This document shows positions 25,483 to 35,110 of a stretch of 41,967 nt of DNA, piece by piece. The stretch comes from Bradyrhizobium sp. OK095 (GTDB lineage: Bacteria; Pseudomonadota; Alphaproteobacteria; Rhizobiales; Xanthobacteraceae). A program made the position numbers and the translations under genes. The notes under the pieces are model-generated. The model searched no databases and was not told where the DNA came from. It worked only from the letters and a program-made list of their open reading frames with translations. Location: NCBI RefSeq assembly GCF_900109945.1, contig NZ_FOBX01000024.1, forward strand, positions 1-41,967. The letters are read 5' to 3'. How positions within the stretch are numbered: the first letter of the stretch is position 1; every line of letters begins with the position of its first letter.

Positions 25483-26748
25483 ATGCACGGGACTATCGAA
25501 AGCGCGGCCAAGCTCGACGCATTGCGCGAGCGCGCATCATCACTGCCGCTGGAGCAGTTCGATCCGGGCGATCCCGAATTGTTCAGGACCGATACGTTCT
25601 GGCCCTATTTCGATCGCCTGCGCCGCGAAGACCCCGTGCACTATTGCAAGGATTCGATGTTCGGGCCGTACTGGTCAGTGACGCGCTACAACGACATCAT
25701 GGAGATCGAGACCAACCATTCGGTGTTCTCCTCGGCCTCCTCGCTCGGCGGCATCACCATCCGCGACATCGACCCGGATCTGCGCCGCGAGAGTTTTATT
25801 TCGATGGACCCGCCGCGTCATGCCGCGCAGCGCAAGACCGTGGCGCCGATGTTCACGCCGACGCATCTGGACAATCTCGCGCTCAACATCCGCCAGCGCT
25901 CGGCCGAATGCCTGGACAACCTGCCCGTGGGCCAGGTGTTCGACTGGGTCGACCAGGTCTCGATCGAGCTGACCACGCAGATGCTCGCGGTGCTGTTCGA
26001 TTTTCCCTGGGAGGACCGCCGCAAGCTGACGCGCTGGTCTGATATCGCCACCACCATTCCCGGTCCCGACGGCGTGGTCGCGACCGAAGACGAGCGTCAG
26101 GCCGAGCTTGCCGAATGCGCCGGCTATTTCGCGCGGCTGTGGAAGGAGCGCATCGCGCAACCGCCGAAGAGCGACCTGCTCTCGATGATGGCGCATGGCC
26201 CCGCCACGCGCGACATGGATGCCAGGAACTTCCTCGGCAATCTCGTTCTTTTGATCGTCGGCGGCAACGACACCACCCGCAACACCATGTCGGGCGCGAT
26301 CCATGCGCTGAGCCAGCATCCGGAAGAGTATCGCAAGCTGCGCGCAAACCCCGCGCTGATCGACAGCTTCGTGCCGGAGGTGATCCGCTGGCAGACGCCG
26401 CTGGCGCATATGCGCCGCACTGCACTTGCCGATTTCGAGTTCCGCGGCAAGCAGATCAAGAAAGGTGACAAGGTCGTGATGTGGTACGTCTCGGGCAACC
26501 GCGACGAAGAAGTGATCGAAAAGCCCTACGATTTCATCATCGACCGCGCCCGCCCGCGCACGCATATCTCTTTCGGCTTCGGCATCCACCGTTGTGTCGG
26601 CTTGCGGCTTGCTGAACTCCAGCTCAAGATTATTTGGGAAGAGATCCTCAAGCGATTCGACCATATTGACGTGGTCGGCGAACCCAAGCGGGTCTATTCG
26701 AGTTTCGTGAAGGGCCTCGAGACGCTGCCGGTGAAGATTACGGCGTGA
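25483..26748 (+). CDS. Cytochrome P450, CYP153-like (first of tandem pair)
   Basis: The 421-residue P450 has an I-helix oxygen-binding motif (LIVGGNDTTRNTM near residue 262), an ExxR in EVIRWQTPLAHMRR near residue 303 and the haem-thiolate Cys371 in FGFGIHRCVGLR. The combination of WQTPLAHMRRTAL, MWYVSGNRDEE and FGFGIHRC is that of CYP153, a family of bacterial terminal alkane and fatty-chain hydroxylases that need a ferredoxin and a ferredoxin reductase. Neither is in the window. GGGAG precedes the ATG at 25483. A paralogue follows in the same orientation. Confidence 0.88.
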   Translation: MHGTIESAAKLDALRERASSLPLEQFDPGDPELFRTDTFWPYFDRLRREDPVHYCKDSMFGPYWSVTRYNDIMEIETNHSVFSSASSLGGITIRDIDPDLRRESFISMDPPRHAAQRKTVAPMFTPTHLDNLALNIRQRSAECLDNLPVGQVFDWVDQVSIELTTQMLAVLFDFPWEDRRKLTRWSDIATTIPGPDGVVATEDERQAELAECAGYFARLWKERIAQPPKSDLLSMMAHGPATRDMDARNFLGNLVLLIVGGNDTTRNTMSGAIHALSQHPEEYRKLRANPALIDSFVPEVIRWQTPLAHMRRTALADFEFRGKQIKKGDKVVMWYVSGNRDEEVIEKPYDFIIDRARPRTHISFGFGIHRCVGLRLAELQLKIIWEEILKRFDHIDVVGEPKRVYSSFVKGLETLPVKITA

Positions 26749-26756
26749 GTGATCTC

Positions 26757-26778
26757 CCTTTCCCGCGAGCGGGAAAGG
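26757..26778 (+). terminator. Hairpin between the two P450 genes
   Basis: CCTTTCCCGC and GCGGGAAAGG form a perfect 10-bp stem with a 2-base centre, 8 bases after the first P450 stop. There is no T-run; it might stabilise the upstream mRNA rather than terminate. Confidence 0.45.
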
Positions 26779-26803
26779 TTAGAAACCAACTGGAGCTATC
26801 ACC

Positions 26804-28078
26804 ATGAACATTCAGACTCCGGTCAAAACCGACAAGGCCGAACGCATGCGCAGGGCCCGCGAGGAAGCCTATGCGACGCCGCTTTCGCAATTCCACCCCG
26901 GCGCGCCCAGGCTGTTCCAGGACGACACGCTGTGGCCGTGGTTCGAGCGGCTGCGCAAGGAAGAGCCGGTGCATTACTGCACCAATGCGCCGATCGAGCC
27001 ATATTGGTCGGTGGTGAAATACAACGACATCATGCATGTCGACACCAATCACGGCCTGTTCTCCTCGGACTCGACCCTCGGCGGCATCGGGATCCGCGAC
27101 GTGCCGGAGGGCTATGACTGGCCGAGCTTCATCGCGATGGACCAGCCCAGGCATTCGTCGCAGCGCAAGACGGTGTCGCCGATGTTCACACCGACGCATC
27201 TGGACGAGCTTGCAAAACTGATCCGCCAGCGCGCCGAGAGCGTGCTCGACGATCTGCCGCGCAACGAGACCTTCAATTTCGTCGAGCGCGTCTCGATCGA
27301 GCTGACGACGCAGATGCTGGCGACCCTGTTCGACTTCCCCTGGGAAGAGCGGCGCAAGCTGACGCGCTGGTCCGATGTCGCGACCGCGCTTCCCAAGAGC
27401 GGCATCGTTGCCTCGGCGGAAGAGCGCCGCCGCGAGATGGACGAATGCTACGCCTATATGTCGAAGCTGTGGAACGAGCGCGTCAATTCCGACCCGCGCA
27501 ACGATCTGCTGTCGCTGATGGCCCATAGCGACGCCACGCGCTTCATGGACCCCGACAATCTCATGGGCAACATCATCCTGCTCATCGTCGGCGGCAACGA
27601 TACCACGCGCAACACCATGACCGGCTCGGTGCTGGCACTGAACGAGAACCCGGACCAGTACGACAAGCTGCGCGCCAACCCGGAGCTGATCGATTCCATG
27701 GTGCCGGAGGTGATCCGCTGGCAGACGCCGCTGGCGCATATGCGCCGCACCGCGCTTGCCGACACCGAGATCGGCGGCAAGCAGATCAAGAAGGGCGACC
27801 GCGTCGTGATGTGGTACGTCTCCGGCAACCGCGACGACGAGATGTTCGAGCAACCGAACGATTTCATCATCGACCGCCCGCGCCCGCGCACGCATCTCTC
27901 CTTCGGCTTCGGCATCCACCGCTGCGTCGGCATGCGGCTGGCCGAGTTGCAGCTCAAGATCGTCTGGGAGGAGATGCTGAAGCGCTTCGACCGGATCGAG
28001 GTGGTCGGTGAGCCCAAGCGGATCTATTCGAGCTTTATCAAGGGATATGAGTCGCTGCCGGTGCGGATTCCGGGGTAG
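26804..28078 (+). CDS. Cytochrome P450, CYP153-like (second of tandem pair)
   Basis: The 424-residue P450 has the same motif order: LLIVGGNDTTRNTM, EVIRWQTPLAHMRR and haem Cys374 in FGFGIHRCVGMR. It is close to the upstream paralogue over the I-helix and haem half and diverges at the N-terminus and in the region around residues 85-110 (IGIRDVPEGYDWPSF against ITIRDIDPDLRRESF), which probably touches the substrate. The pair likely arose by duplication. GGAGC lies 9 bases before the ATG. It is 55 bases after the first gene, so co-transcription is likely. A dispersed palindrome follows. Confidence 0.88.
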   Translation: MNIQTPVKTDKAERMRRAREEAYATPLSQFHPGAPRLFQDDTLWPWFERLRKEEPVHYCTNAPIEPYWSVVKYNDIMHVDTNHGLFSSDSTLGGIGIRDVPEGYDWPSFIAMDQPRHSSQRKTVSPMFTPTHLDELAKLIRQRAESVLDDLPRNETFNFVERVSIELTTQMLATLFDFPWEERRKLTRWSDVATALPKSGIVASAEERRREMDECYAYMSKLWNERVNSDPRNDLLSLMAHSDATRFMDPDNLMGNIILLIVGGNDTTRNTMTGSVLALNENPDQYDKLRANPELIDSMVPEVIRWQTPLAHMRRTALADTEIGGKQIKKGDRVVMWYVSGNRDDEMFEQPNDFIIDRPRPRTHLSFGFGIHRCVGMRLAELQLKIVWEEMLKRFDRIEVVGEPKRIYSSFIKGYESLPVRIPG

Positions 28079-28114
28079 ACGCGCTCACTACAAGCGCCGC
28101 GCATCCAACTCTAT

Positions 28115-28222
28115 CCCCTCACCCTGAGGAGCGCGCTCTTCGCACGCGTCTCGAAGGGCGAGGCCGGGAGCCGGGCCTGCATCCTTCGAGACGCGCGAAG
28201 ACGCGCTCCTCAGGATGAGGGG
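28115..28222. repeat. Dispersed palindromic element (CTGAGGAGCGCG type), copy 1 of 2
   Basis: Outer arms CCCCTCACCCTGAGGAGCGC and GCGCTCCTCAGGATGAGGGG and inner arms GCGTCTCGAAGG and CCTTCGAGACGC form a long cruciform. A near-identical copy in the same orientation lies at 32520-32624. Confidence 0.88.
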
Positions 28223-28315
28223 AGACAGCTCCCCCAGCTATAAAATTTCGGCATGACAGGTCGCGCCAGATGCGAAGGCAAGACGGCGCCTGACTGTTCT
28301 AGGACATCAACGCAT

Positions 28316-29236
28316 CTAACTCAACTTGATGTCCCAAACCCCTTCCTTGCGGCAGGCGGCGACTTCCTCGCGCAAGAGCGTTGTGACGGCCAGCGAGGCC
28401 GTCGAGGCCGGGCGGTCGATCGGAGAGGCGAAAATGAGCTCGCGCGTCATCGGCTTCGAGACAATTGCAGTTTCCAGCCGTCCCTCCGCGACCTCGCCGC
28501 GGACCGACGAGGGCGGCAAGAGCGCAAAGCCGAGCCCCTCCTCGACCAGGCTGGTCAGCACGCGAAACGAATCTGCTTCGAGCTGGACGTTGAGCTTGAT
28601 CTTGCGCTGCGCGGCGGCGTGCTCGATCAGCGCGCGGAGGCCGTGCGAATGACTGGGCAGCACCAGACGCTGCCGCAGCAGCCAGCCGATGTCGACGCTC
28701 TTCTTGCGCGCGAGACCGCAGCCGCGCGGGCCGACAGCGACGATGTTGTCGCGGCCGAGGCTCTGCACATTAAGATGCAGATCGGCGGAACGGCCGTAGA
28801 GGATGGCGAGATCCATCTCGCCGCGATGCAGCCATTCGACGATATGGCCGCTGTAGCTCTCGACGATGCGCAGCGAGATGCCGGGATATTTTTCGACGCA
28901 GCGCCGCGCAAAGCGCGCCGACAGCACGCAGCTCACGGTTGGAACGAGGCCAAGCACGACCTGGCCCGACGGCGGCCCCTTGACCGACTGGATGTCGTCG
29001 CGGATCTGATCGAGTTGCCGCACGATGCCGGAGGTGCGCGCCAGCAACAAGTGCCCGGCCTCGGTCAGCACCATGCCGCGGCCGTTGCGGGTGAACAGCT
29101 CCACGCGCAGTTCGTGTTCCAGCAGCTTGATCTGCCGGCTCAGCGCCGGCTGCGCCACGCGCAACGTGTCGGACGCCTTCGAAAGGCTGCCGAGCTCCGC
29201 CACGCAACTGAAGGTCCTGAGCTGCCGGAAATCCAT
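28316..29236 (-). CDS. LysR-family transcriptional regulator
   Basis: The 306-residue protein has an N-terminal winged HTH (residues 1-60, FRQLRTFSCVAELGSLSKAS, then PALSRQIKLLEHEL) and a LysR substrate-binding domain from about residue 88 (QVVLGLVPTVS; PRGCGLARKK; LVEEGLGFALLPPS). It is divergent from the acyl-CoA dehydrogenase gene, and the shared 125-base gap contains a CTAT-N11-ATAG box. In the family such a box binds the regulator, and a pathway intermediate is the inducer; the likely targets are the three genes downstream. ATG at 29236 was chosen over a TTG three codons upstream. Confidence 0.9.
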   Translation of the reverse strand: MDFRQLRTFSCVAELGSLSKASDTLRVAQPALSRQIKLLEHELRVELFTRNGRGMVLTEAGHLLLARTSGIVRQLDQIRDDIQSVKGPPSGQVVLGLVPTVSCVLSARFARRCVEKYPGISLRIVESYSGHIVEWLHRGEMDLAILYGRSADLHLNVQSLGRDNIVAVGPRGCGLARKKSVDIGWLLRQRLVLPSHSHGLRALIEHAAAQRKIKLNVQLEADSFRVLTSLVEEGLGFALLPPSSVRGEVAEGRLETAIVSKPMTRELIFASPIDRPASTASLAVTTLLREEVAACRKEGVWDIKLS

Positions 29237-29267
29237 GCTTGCCAATCCTGGAAGGCTACTTCATACG

Positions 29268-29286
29268 CTATAGCAAATGAGCATAG
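29268..29286. promoter_or_regulatory. LysR-type T-N11-A operator
   Basis: CTAT (29268-29271), 11 bases, then ATAG (29283-29286) give a perfect dyad of the LysR T-N11-A class. It lies 31 bases before the lysR start and 75 bases before the acyl-CoA dehydrogenase start, the usual position for a site serving both directions. Confidence 0.6.
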
Positions 29287-29361
29287 GGGGCTGGCGATGT
29301 TTTCACAACGCCAGAGGATTGGCCGGCGTTATCTTAACTGCCGCACCCAACGGGAAACGCC

Positions 29362-30531
29362 ATGAGTGAAGATCACCACACCGAAGATCACGCAGACATC
29401 CGCGAAGCCGTCGCAAAACTCTGCGCGCAGTTTCCCGGCGAATATTGGCGCAAGCTCGATCGCGAGATGGCTTATCCAAAAGCCTTCGTCGACGCGTTGA
29501 CTGAAGCCGGTTATCTCTCGGTGCTGATCCCCGAAGAATATGGCGGCGCGGGCCTGAAGCTTTCGGCGGCAGCAGCGATCCTCGAAGAGATCCAGCGCGC
29601 CGGCTGCAACGGCGGCGGCTGCCATGCCCAGATGTACACGATGGGCACAGTGCTGCGGCACGGCAGCGATGAGCAGAAGGCGAAATATCTGCCGAAGGTC
29701 GCCAGCGGCGAATTGCGGCTTCAGGCGTTCGGCGTCACCGAGCCGACCAGCGGCACCGACACGACCTCGCTGAAGACTTTTGCACGCAAGGACGGCAATG
29801 CCGGCTACATCGTCAACGGCCAGAAGATCTGGACCAGCCGCGCCGAGCATTCCGACCTGATGCTTCTGCTGGCGCGGACCACGCCGAAGGACGAGGTCAA
29901 GAAGCGCACAGACGGTCTGTCGGTGTTCATCGTCGACATGCGCGAGGCCAAGAACAAGGGCCTTGAGATCCGCCCGATCCGCACCATGATGAACCACGCC
30001 ACCACCGAAGTGTTCTTTACCGACATGAAGGTGCCGGCGGAGAATCTGATCGGCGAGGAAGGCAAGGGCTTTCGCTACATCCTCTCCGGCATGAATGCCG
30101 AGCGCATTTTGATCGCGGCCGAATGCGTCGGTGACGCCAAATGGTTTATCGCCAAGGCCTCGAACTACGCCAAGGAGCGCACGGTGTTCGGCCGGCCGAT
30201 CGGCCAGAACCAGGGCATTCAGTTCCCGATCGCCAAAGCCTACGCCGCGATGCGCGCGGCCGAATTGATGGTGAAGGAAGCGACGCGGAAATACGAGGCC
30301 GGGCTCGACTGCGGCGCGGAGGCCAACATGGCGAAAATGCTGGCGGCCGATGCATCGTGGGAAGCGGCGAATGCCTGCGTTCAGACCCATGGCGGCTTCG
30401 GCTTCGCCGAGGAGTACGACGTCGAGCGCAAATTCCGCGAGACGCGGCTCTATCAGGTGGCGCCGATCTCGACCAACCTCGTGCTGTCCTTCATCGCCGA
30501 GCACGTGCTCGGCATGCCCCGCTCGTACTGA
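29362..30531 (+). CDS. Acyl-CoA dehydrogenase with catalytic Glu at the alternative position
   Basis: The 389-residue flavoprotein has the standard fold: FAD contacts (FGVTEPTSGTD, YIVNGQKIWTSRAEHSD) and the helix-rich C-terminal domain (RTVFGRPIGQNQ, THGGFGFAEEYDVER). At the place of the usual catalytic Glu (YEGTxEIQR) it reads YQVAPISTN, with Pro368 where the Glu would be. Glu247 in GMNAERILIA occupies the position used by isovaleryl- and long-chain acyl-CoA dehydrogenases. Substrate is unknown. It starts an operon with the CoA-transferase (10 bases) and the hydratase-like gene. Confidence 0.88.
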   Translation: MSEDHHTEDHADIREAVAKLCAQFPGEYWRKLDREMAYPKAFVDALTEAGYLSVLIPEEYGGAGLKLSAAAAILEEIQRAGCNGGGCHAQMYTMGTVLRHGSDEQKAKYLPKVASGELRLQAFGVTEPTSGTDTTSLKTFARKDGNAGYIVNGQKIWTSRAEHSDLMLLLARTTPKDEVKKRTDGLSVFIVDMREAKNKGLEIRPIRTMMNHATTEVFFTDMKVPAENLIGEEGKGFRYILSGMNAERILIAAECVGDAKWFIAKASNYAKERTVFGRPIGQNQGIQFPIAKAYAAMRAAELMVKEATRKYEAGLDCGAEANMAKMLAADASWEAANACVQTHGGFGFAEEYDVERKFRETRLYQVAPISTNLVLSFIAEHVLGMPRSY

Positions 30532-30541
30532 GGCAGCAATC

Positions 30542-31642
30542 ATGGGCGCACTTGACGGGATCAGGGTAATTGCGGTCGAGCAGGCGGTGGCGGCGCCGTT
30601 CTGCTCCTCGCGGCTGGCGGATGCCGGCGCGGAGGTGATCAAGATCGAGCGGCCCGAGGGCGATTTCGCCCGCGGCTATGATGCGGCGGCCAAGGGCCAG
30701 AGCAGCTACTTCGTGTGGCTCAACCGCGGCAAGCAATCGGCGGTGGTCGATCTCGCAACGAAAGAAGGCTGCGCCGAGCTGGAGAAGCTGATCGCCGGCG
30801 CCGACGTGCTGATCCAGAACCTCAAGCCGGGCTCGATGGACAAGCTCGGCTTTTCGCGCGAGCGTTTGCTGAAGGACTATCCAAAACTGATCTCGTGCAC
30901 GATCACCGGCTATGGCGACGAGGGTCCCTACGCGCACCGCAAGGCCTATGATTTGCTGATTCAGGCCGAGAGCGGGTTGGCCTCGATCACCGGCAACCCC
31001 GATGGAGCCTCGCGCGTCGGCATGTCGATCGTCGACGTCGCGACCGGCGCCACCGCGCATGCGGCGATTCTGGAAGCGCTGATCGGCCGCGGGCGCACCG
31101 GCAAGGGCGCGGACATCCGCATCTCCATGTTCGACGTGATGGCGGACTGGTGCACGGTGCCGCTGCTCAACTCAGAAGCCGGCAATCCGCCCAAGCGCAT
31201 GGGCCTGCGCCATCCCTCGATCGCGCCCTATGGCGTGTTCACGTCCAGTGACGGCAAGGACATTTTGATCTCGATCCAGAGCGAGCGCGAGTGGAAGACG
31301 CTTTGCGTGAAGGTTCTTGATACCCCCGACCTGCCCGCTGATCCCCGCGTCGCCAACATGGTCGAGCGCGTGCGCAATCGCGACTTCACCGACACGACGG
31401 TCGCGGATGCCTTCGGCAAGATGACGCGCGACGAGTTGTTGAAGCGGCTGTCGGATGCCGATATCGCCTTTGCCGAGGTCAACACCATGGCCGACCTCAC
31501 CAACCATCCGCATCTGCGCCGCATTGAAGTGGACACGCCGCAGGGACGGGTCAGCTATCCCGCACCGGCGCCGATCATCGTCGGTGAGACCCGCGCTTAC
31601 GGCGCCGTGCCCGCGATCGGCGAACGACCTTCCAAGAAATAG
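30542..31642 (+). CDS. CaiB/BaiF-family CoA-transferase
   Basis: The 366-residue protein has the family N-terminus (GALDGIRVIAVEQAVAAPFCSSRLADAGAEVIKI shortened here to its first residues), LNRGKQSAVVDL near residue 60, and the catalytic Asp165 in SIVDVATGA. Family members transfer CoA between carboxylates or within one molecule (formyl-CoA:oxalate, carnitine, mesaconate types). With a mesaconyl-C4-CoA-hydratase-like neighbour, a C5-dicarboxylate substrate is conceivable. It starts 10 bases after the acyl-CoA dehydrogenase stop and is followed after 15 bases by the hydratase-like gene. Confidence 0.9.
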   Translation: MGALDGIRVIAVEQAVAAPFCSSRLADAGAEVIKIERPEGDFARGYDAAAKGQSSYFVWLNRGKQSAVVDLATKEGCAELEKLIAGADVLIQNLKPGSMDKLGFSRERLLKDYPKLISCTITGYGDEGPYAHRKAYDLLIQAESGLASITGNPDGASRVGMSIVDVATGATAHAAILEALIGRGRTGKGADIRISMFDVMADWCTVPLLNSEAGNPPKRMGLRHPSIAPYGVFTSSDGKDILISIQSEREWKTLCVKVLDTPDLPADPRVANMVERVRNRDFTDTTVADAFGKMTRDELLKRLSDADIAFAEVNTMADLTNHPHLRRIEVDTPQGRVSYPAPAPIIVGETRAYGAVPAIGERPSKK

Positions 31643-31657
31643 CAAGAGCGAGGCGTC

Positions 31658-32503
31658 ATGACCGAGAAGCTCGACATCGATCACTTGCGGCAATGGATCG
31701 GCCGCAGCACCGAGGCCACCGACATCGTCACCGCACAGCTCGTCATGGGCCTGCGCGCGACGCTGTTCCAGGAGGTCGGCGAACCCAAAAAGGGCGATGC
31801 CGCGCCGCTTACGGTGCATTGGTGCCTGGCGCAGCCGGTGTTTCCGATGTCGATGCTCGGGCCCGACGGCCATCCGACCCGCGGCGGCTTCCTGCCGCCG
31901 GTGCCGCTGCCGCGCCGGATGTGGGCCGGCGGCGAGATCGAGTTCTTGCAGCCGTTGCAGGTCGGCGATGAATCGACGCGGACCTCGCGCATTGCCGACG
32001 TGCAGGTCAAGACTGGATCGACCGGCACGCTGTGTTTCGTCTCGGTCGAGCACAGCATCTCCTCGCCGCGCGGCACGGCCATCCGCGAACGGCAGGACAT
32101 CGTCTATCGCGAGATGACGACCACGCAGGCTGCACCTGCAAAGGCTCCGCCGCCGACGGCGCAGCACCGCGAGACACATGTGTCGGATCCGGTGCTGCTG
32201 TTTCGTTACTCCGCGCTGACCTTCAACGGCCACCGTATCCATTACGACCGCGACTACGTCACCAAGGTGGAGGGCTATCCGGGCCTGATCTTCCACGGCC
32301 CGTTGCAGGCGGCGCTGATCATCGAGATGGCGGAGAAACTTCGCGGCGGCAAGGCGCCGAAGAAGTTCACCTATCGCGGCTTGCAGCCGTTGTTCGAGGG
32401 CACGGAGTTTTCCGTCAACGCCAACGAGACCGAGGCGGGCATGGAGCTGTGGACTGCAAATGCGGAGGGGCAGCCGACGATGAAGGGCACGGCCGTGTGG
32501 TGA
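31658..32503 (+). CDS. Double-hotdog hydratase (mesaconyl-C4-CoA hydratase / HTD2-like)
   Basis: The 281-residue protein is a two-module hotdog enzyme: an N-terminal FAS1-dehydratase-like part (about 10-140, with FLPPVPLPRRMWAGGE) and a C-terminal MaoC-like part holding FNGHRIHYDRDYV and GYPGLIFHGPL near residues 190-215, the His/Asp catalytic pattern of this group. Relatives hydrate mesaconyl-C4-CoA or itaconyl-CoA or act as 3-hydroxyacyl dehydratases. Placement with a CaiB-type transferase supports a short-chain dicarboxylate role, which is inference. The gene ends just before a dispersed palindrome. Confidence 0.82.
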   Translation: MTEKLDIDHLRQWIGRSTEATDIVTAQLVMGLRATLFQEVGEPKKGDAAPLTVHWCLAQPVFPMSMLGPDGHPTRGGFLPPVPLPRRMWAGGEIEFLQPLQVGDESTRTSRIADVQVKTGSTGTLCFVSVEHSISSPRGTAIRERQDIVYREMTTTQAAPAKAPPPTAQHRETHVSDPVLLFRYSALTFNGHRIHYDRDYVTKVEGYPGLIFHGPLQAALIIEMAEKLRGGKAPKKFTYRGLQPLFEGTEFSVNANETEAGMELWTANAEGQPTMKGTAVW

Positions 32504-32519
32504 TATACTCCTGCTAGAC

Positions 32520-32624
32520 CCTCACCCTGAGGAGCGCGCCCCTTCGCGCGCGTCTCGAAGGGCGAGGCCACCAGCCGGGCCTTCATCCTTCGAGACGCGC
32601 GAAGACGCGCTCCTCAGGATGAGG
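32520..32624. repeat. Dispersed palindromic element (CTGAGGAGCGCG type), copy 2 of 2
   Basis: Near-identical and co-oriented with 28115-28222. Together the two copies bracket the LysR gene and the three acyl-CoA genes. It lies 20 bases before the start of the benzoylformate-decarboxylase-like gene, so its hairpin would sit in that gene's leader. Confidence 0.88.
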
Positions 32625-32644
32625 AATAAAAAGGGACGGAAACG

Positions 32645-34267
<1,623 letters not shown>

Positions 34268-34268
34268 G

Positions 34269-35045
34269 CTACGACGCTAAAAATCCCCCATCCGCTGCCA
34301 GCACATGCCCGACGACATAAGATGACGCGTCGGACGACAGCCACACCACGGCTTCCGCGACCTCCTCCGGGCTCCCCATTCGCCGCAACGGCAGGCCTGC
34401 GCTCACCGTCGCGATATCGCCGACGCCGGCGCGCAGCATCATGTCGGTAACGACGCGGCCGGGGGCGATGGCGTTGATGCGGATGCCGCGCGGGGCGTTC
34501 TCCATCGCGGCCGAGCGCGTCAGCGAGATCGCTGCGGCCTTCGAGGCCGAATAGAGCGAGAAGCCGGGATTGGGATTACGCACGCCGCTGACGGAAGCAT
34601 TGACGACGATGCTGCCGCGCCCCTGCGCCAGCATCGCCGGCAGCTGATGGCGCAGGCACAGGAACAGCGCGCGGACATTGGTGTCGAACACGCTGTCGTA
34701 GATATCCATGCCTTGCTCTTCCAGCGGCGCGCGACGTTCCTGGAATCCGGCATTGTTGAAAGCGACATCGAGCCGGCCGCAACGCTGAACCGCCGTGCCG
34801 ACGAGACGCGCGACGTCGTCCTCGCGCGTGATGTCGGTCTTGAGCGCGATCGCTTCCGCACCGAGTTCGCGGCACGCAGAGGCCGTCCCTTCGATCTCGG
34901 CTTCGCGCCGGCCCGCAACGATGAGCGCTTCGGCGCCTTCCGATGCCATCCGCAGCGCCGTGGCGCGGCCGATGCCGCTGCCGCCGCCCGTGACGAGGCA
35001 GACCTTGCCCCTCATCCGCTCACCGGTCGGCGAAGTTCCGCTCAT
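34269..35045 (-). CDS. Short-chain dehydrogenase/reductase (MarR-linked)
   Basis: The 258-residue classical SDR has the nucleotide-binding TGGGSGIG (residues 19-26), NNAG (97-100), and the catalytic Ser151, Tyr165 and Lys169 (YSASK). Arg-rich GRREAE after the second strand suggests NADP(H). Substrate is unknown. GGAG lies 7 bases before the ATG at 35045. It is divergent from a MarR gene across 65 bases containing a perfect operator palindrome, so it is the likely repressed target. It converges with mdlC with one base between stops. Confidence 0.9.
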   Translation of the reverse strand: MSGTSPTGERMRGKVCLVTGGGSGIGRATALRMASEGAEALIVAGRREAEIEGTASACRELGAEAIALKTDITREDDVARLVGTAVQRCGRLDVAFNNAGFQERRAPLEEQGMDIYDSVFDTNVRALFLCLRHQLPAMLAQGRGSIVVNASVSGVRNPNPGFSLYSASKAAAISLTRSAAMENAPRGIRINAIAPGRVVTDMMLRAGVGDIATVSAGLPLRRMGSPEEVAEAVVWLSSDASSYVVGHVLAADGGFLAS

Positions 35046-35072
35046 GGCTCACTCCAAACCGCTTGCGCGCAT

Positions 35073-35093
35073 ATAGTTGTATGATACAACTAT
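35073..35093. promoter_or_regulatory. Perfect 21-bp palindrome, MarR operator
   Basis: ATAGTTGTAT (35073-35082), a central G and ATACAACTAT (35084-35093) form a perfect dyad. It lies 28 bases before the SDR start and 18 before the MarR start, the expected place for an autoregulatory MarR site controlling both genes. Its AT-richness stands out from the surroundings. Confidence 0.75.
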
Positions 35094-35110
35094 GCTCAGA
35101 GAGTCAAGAC

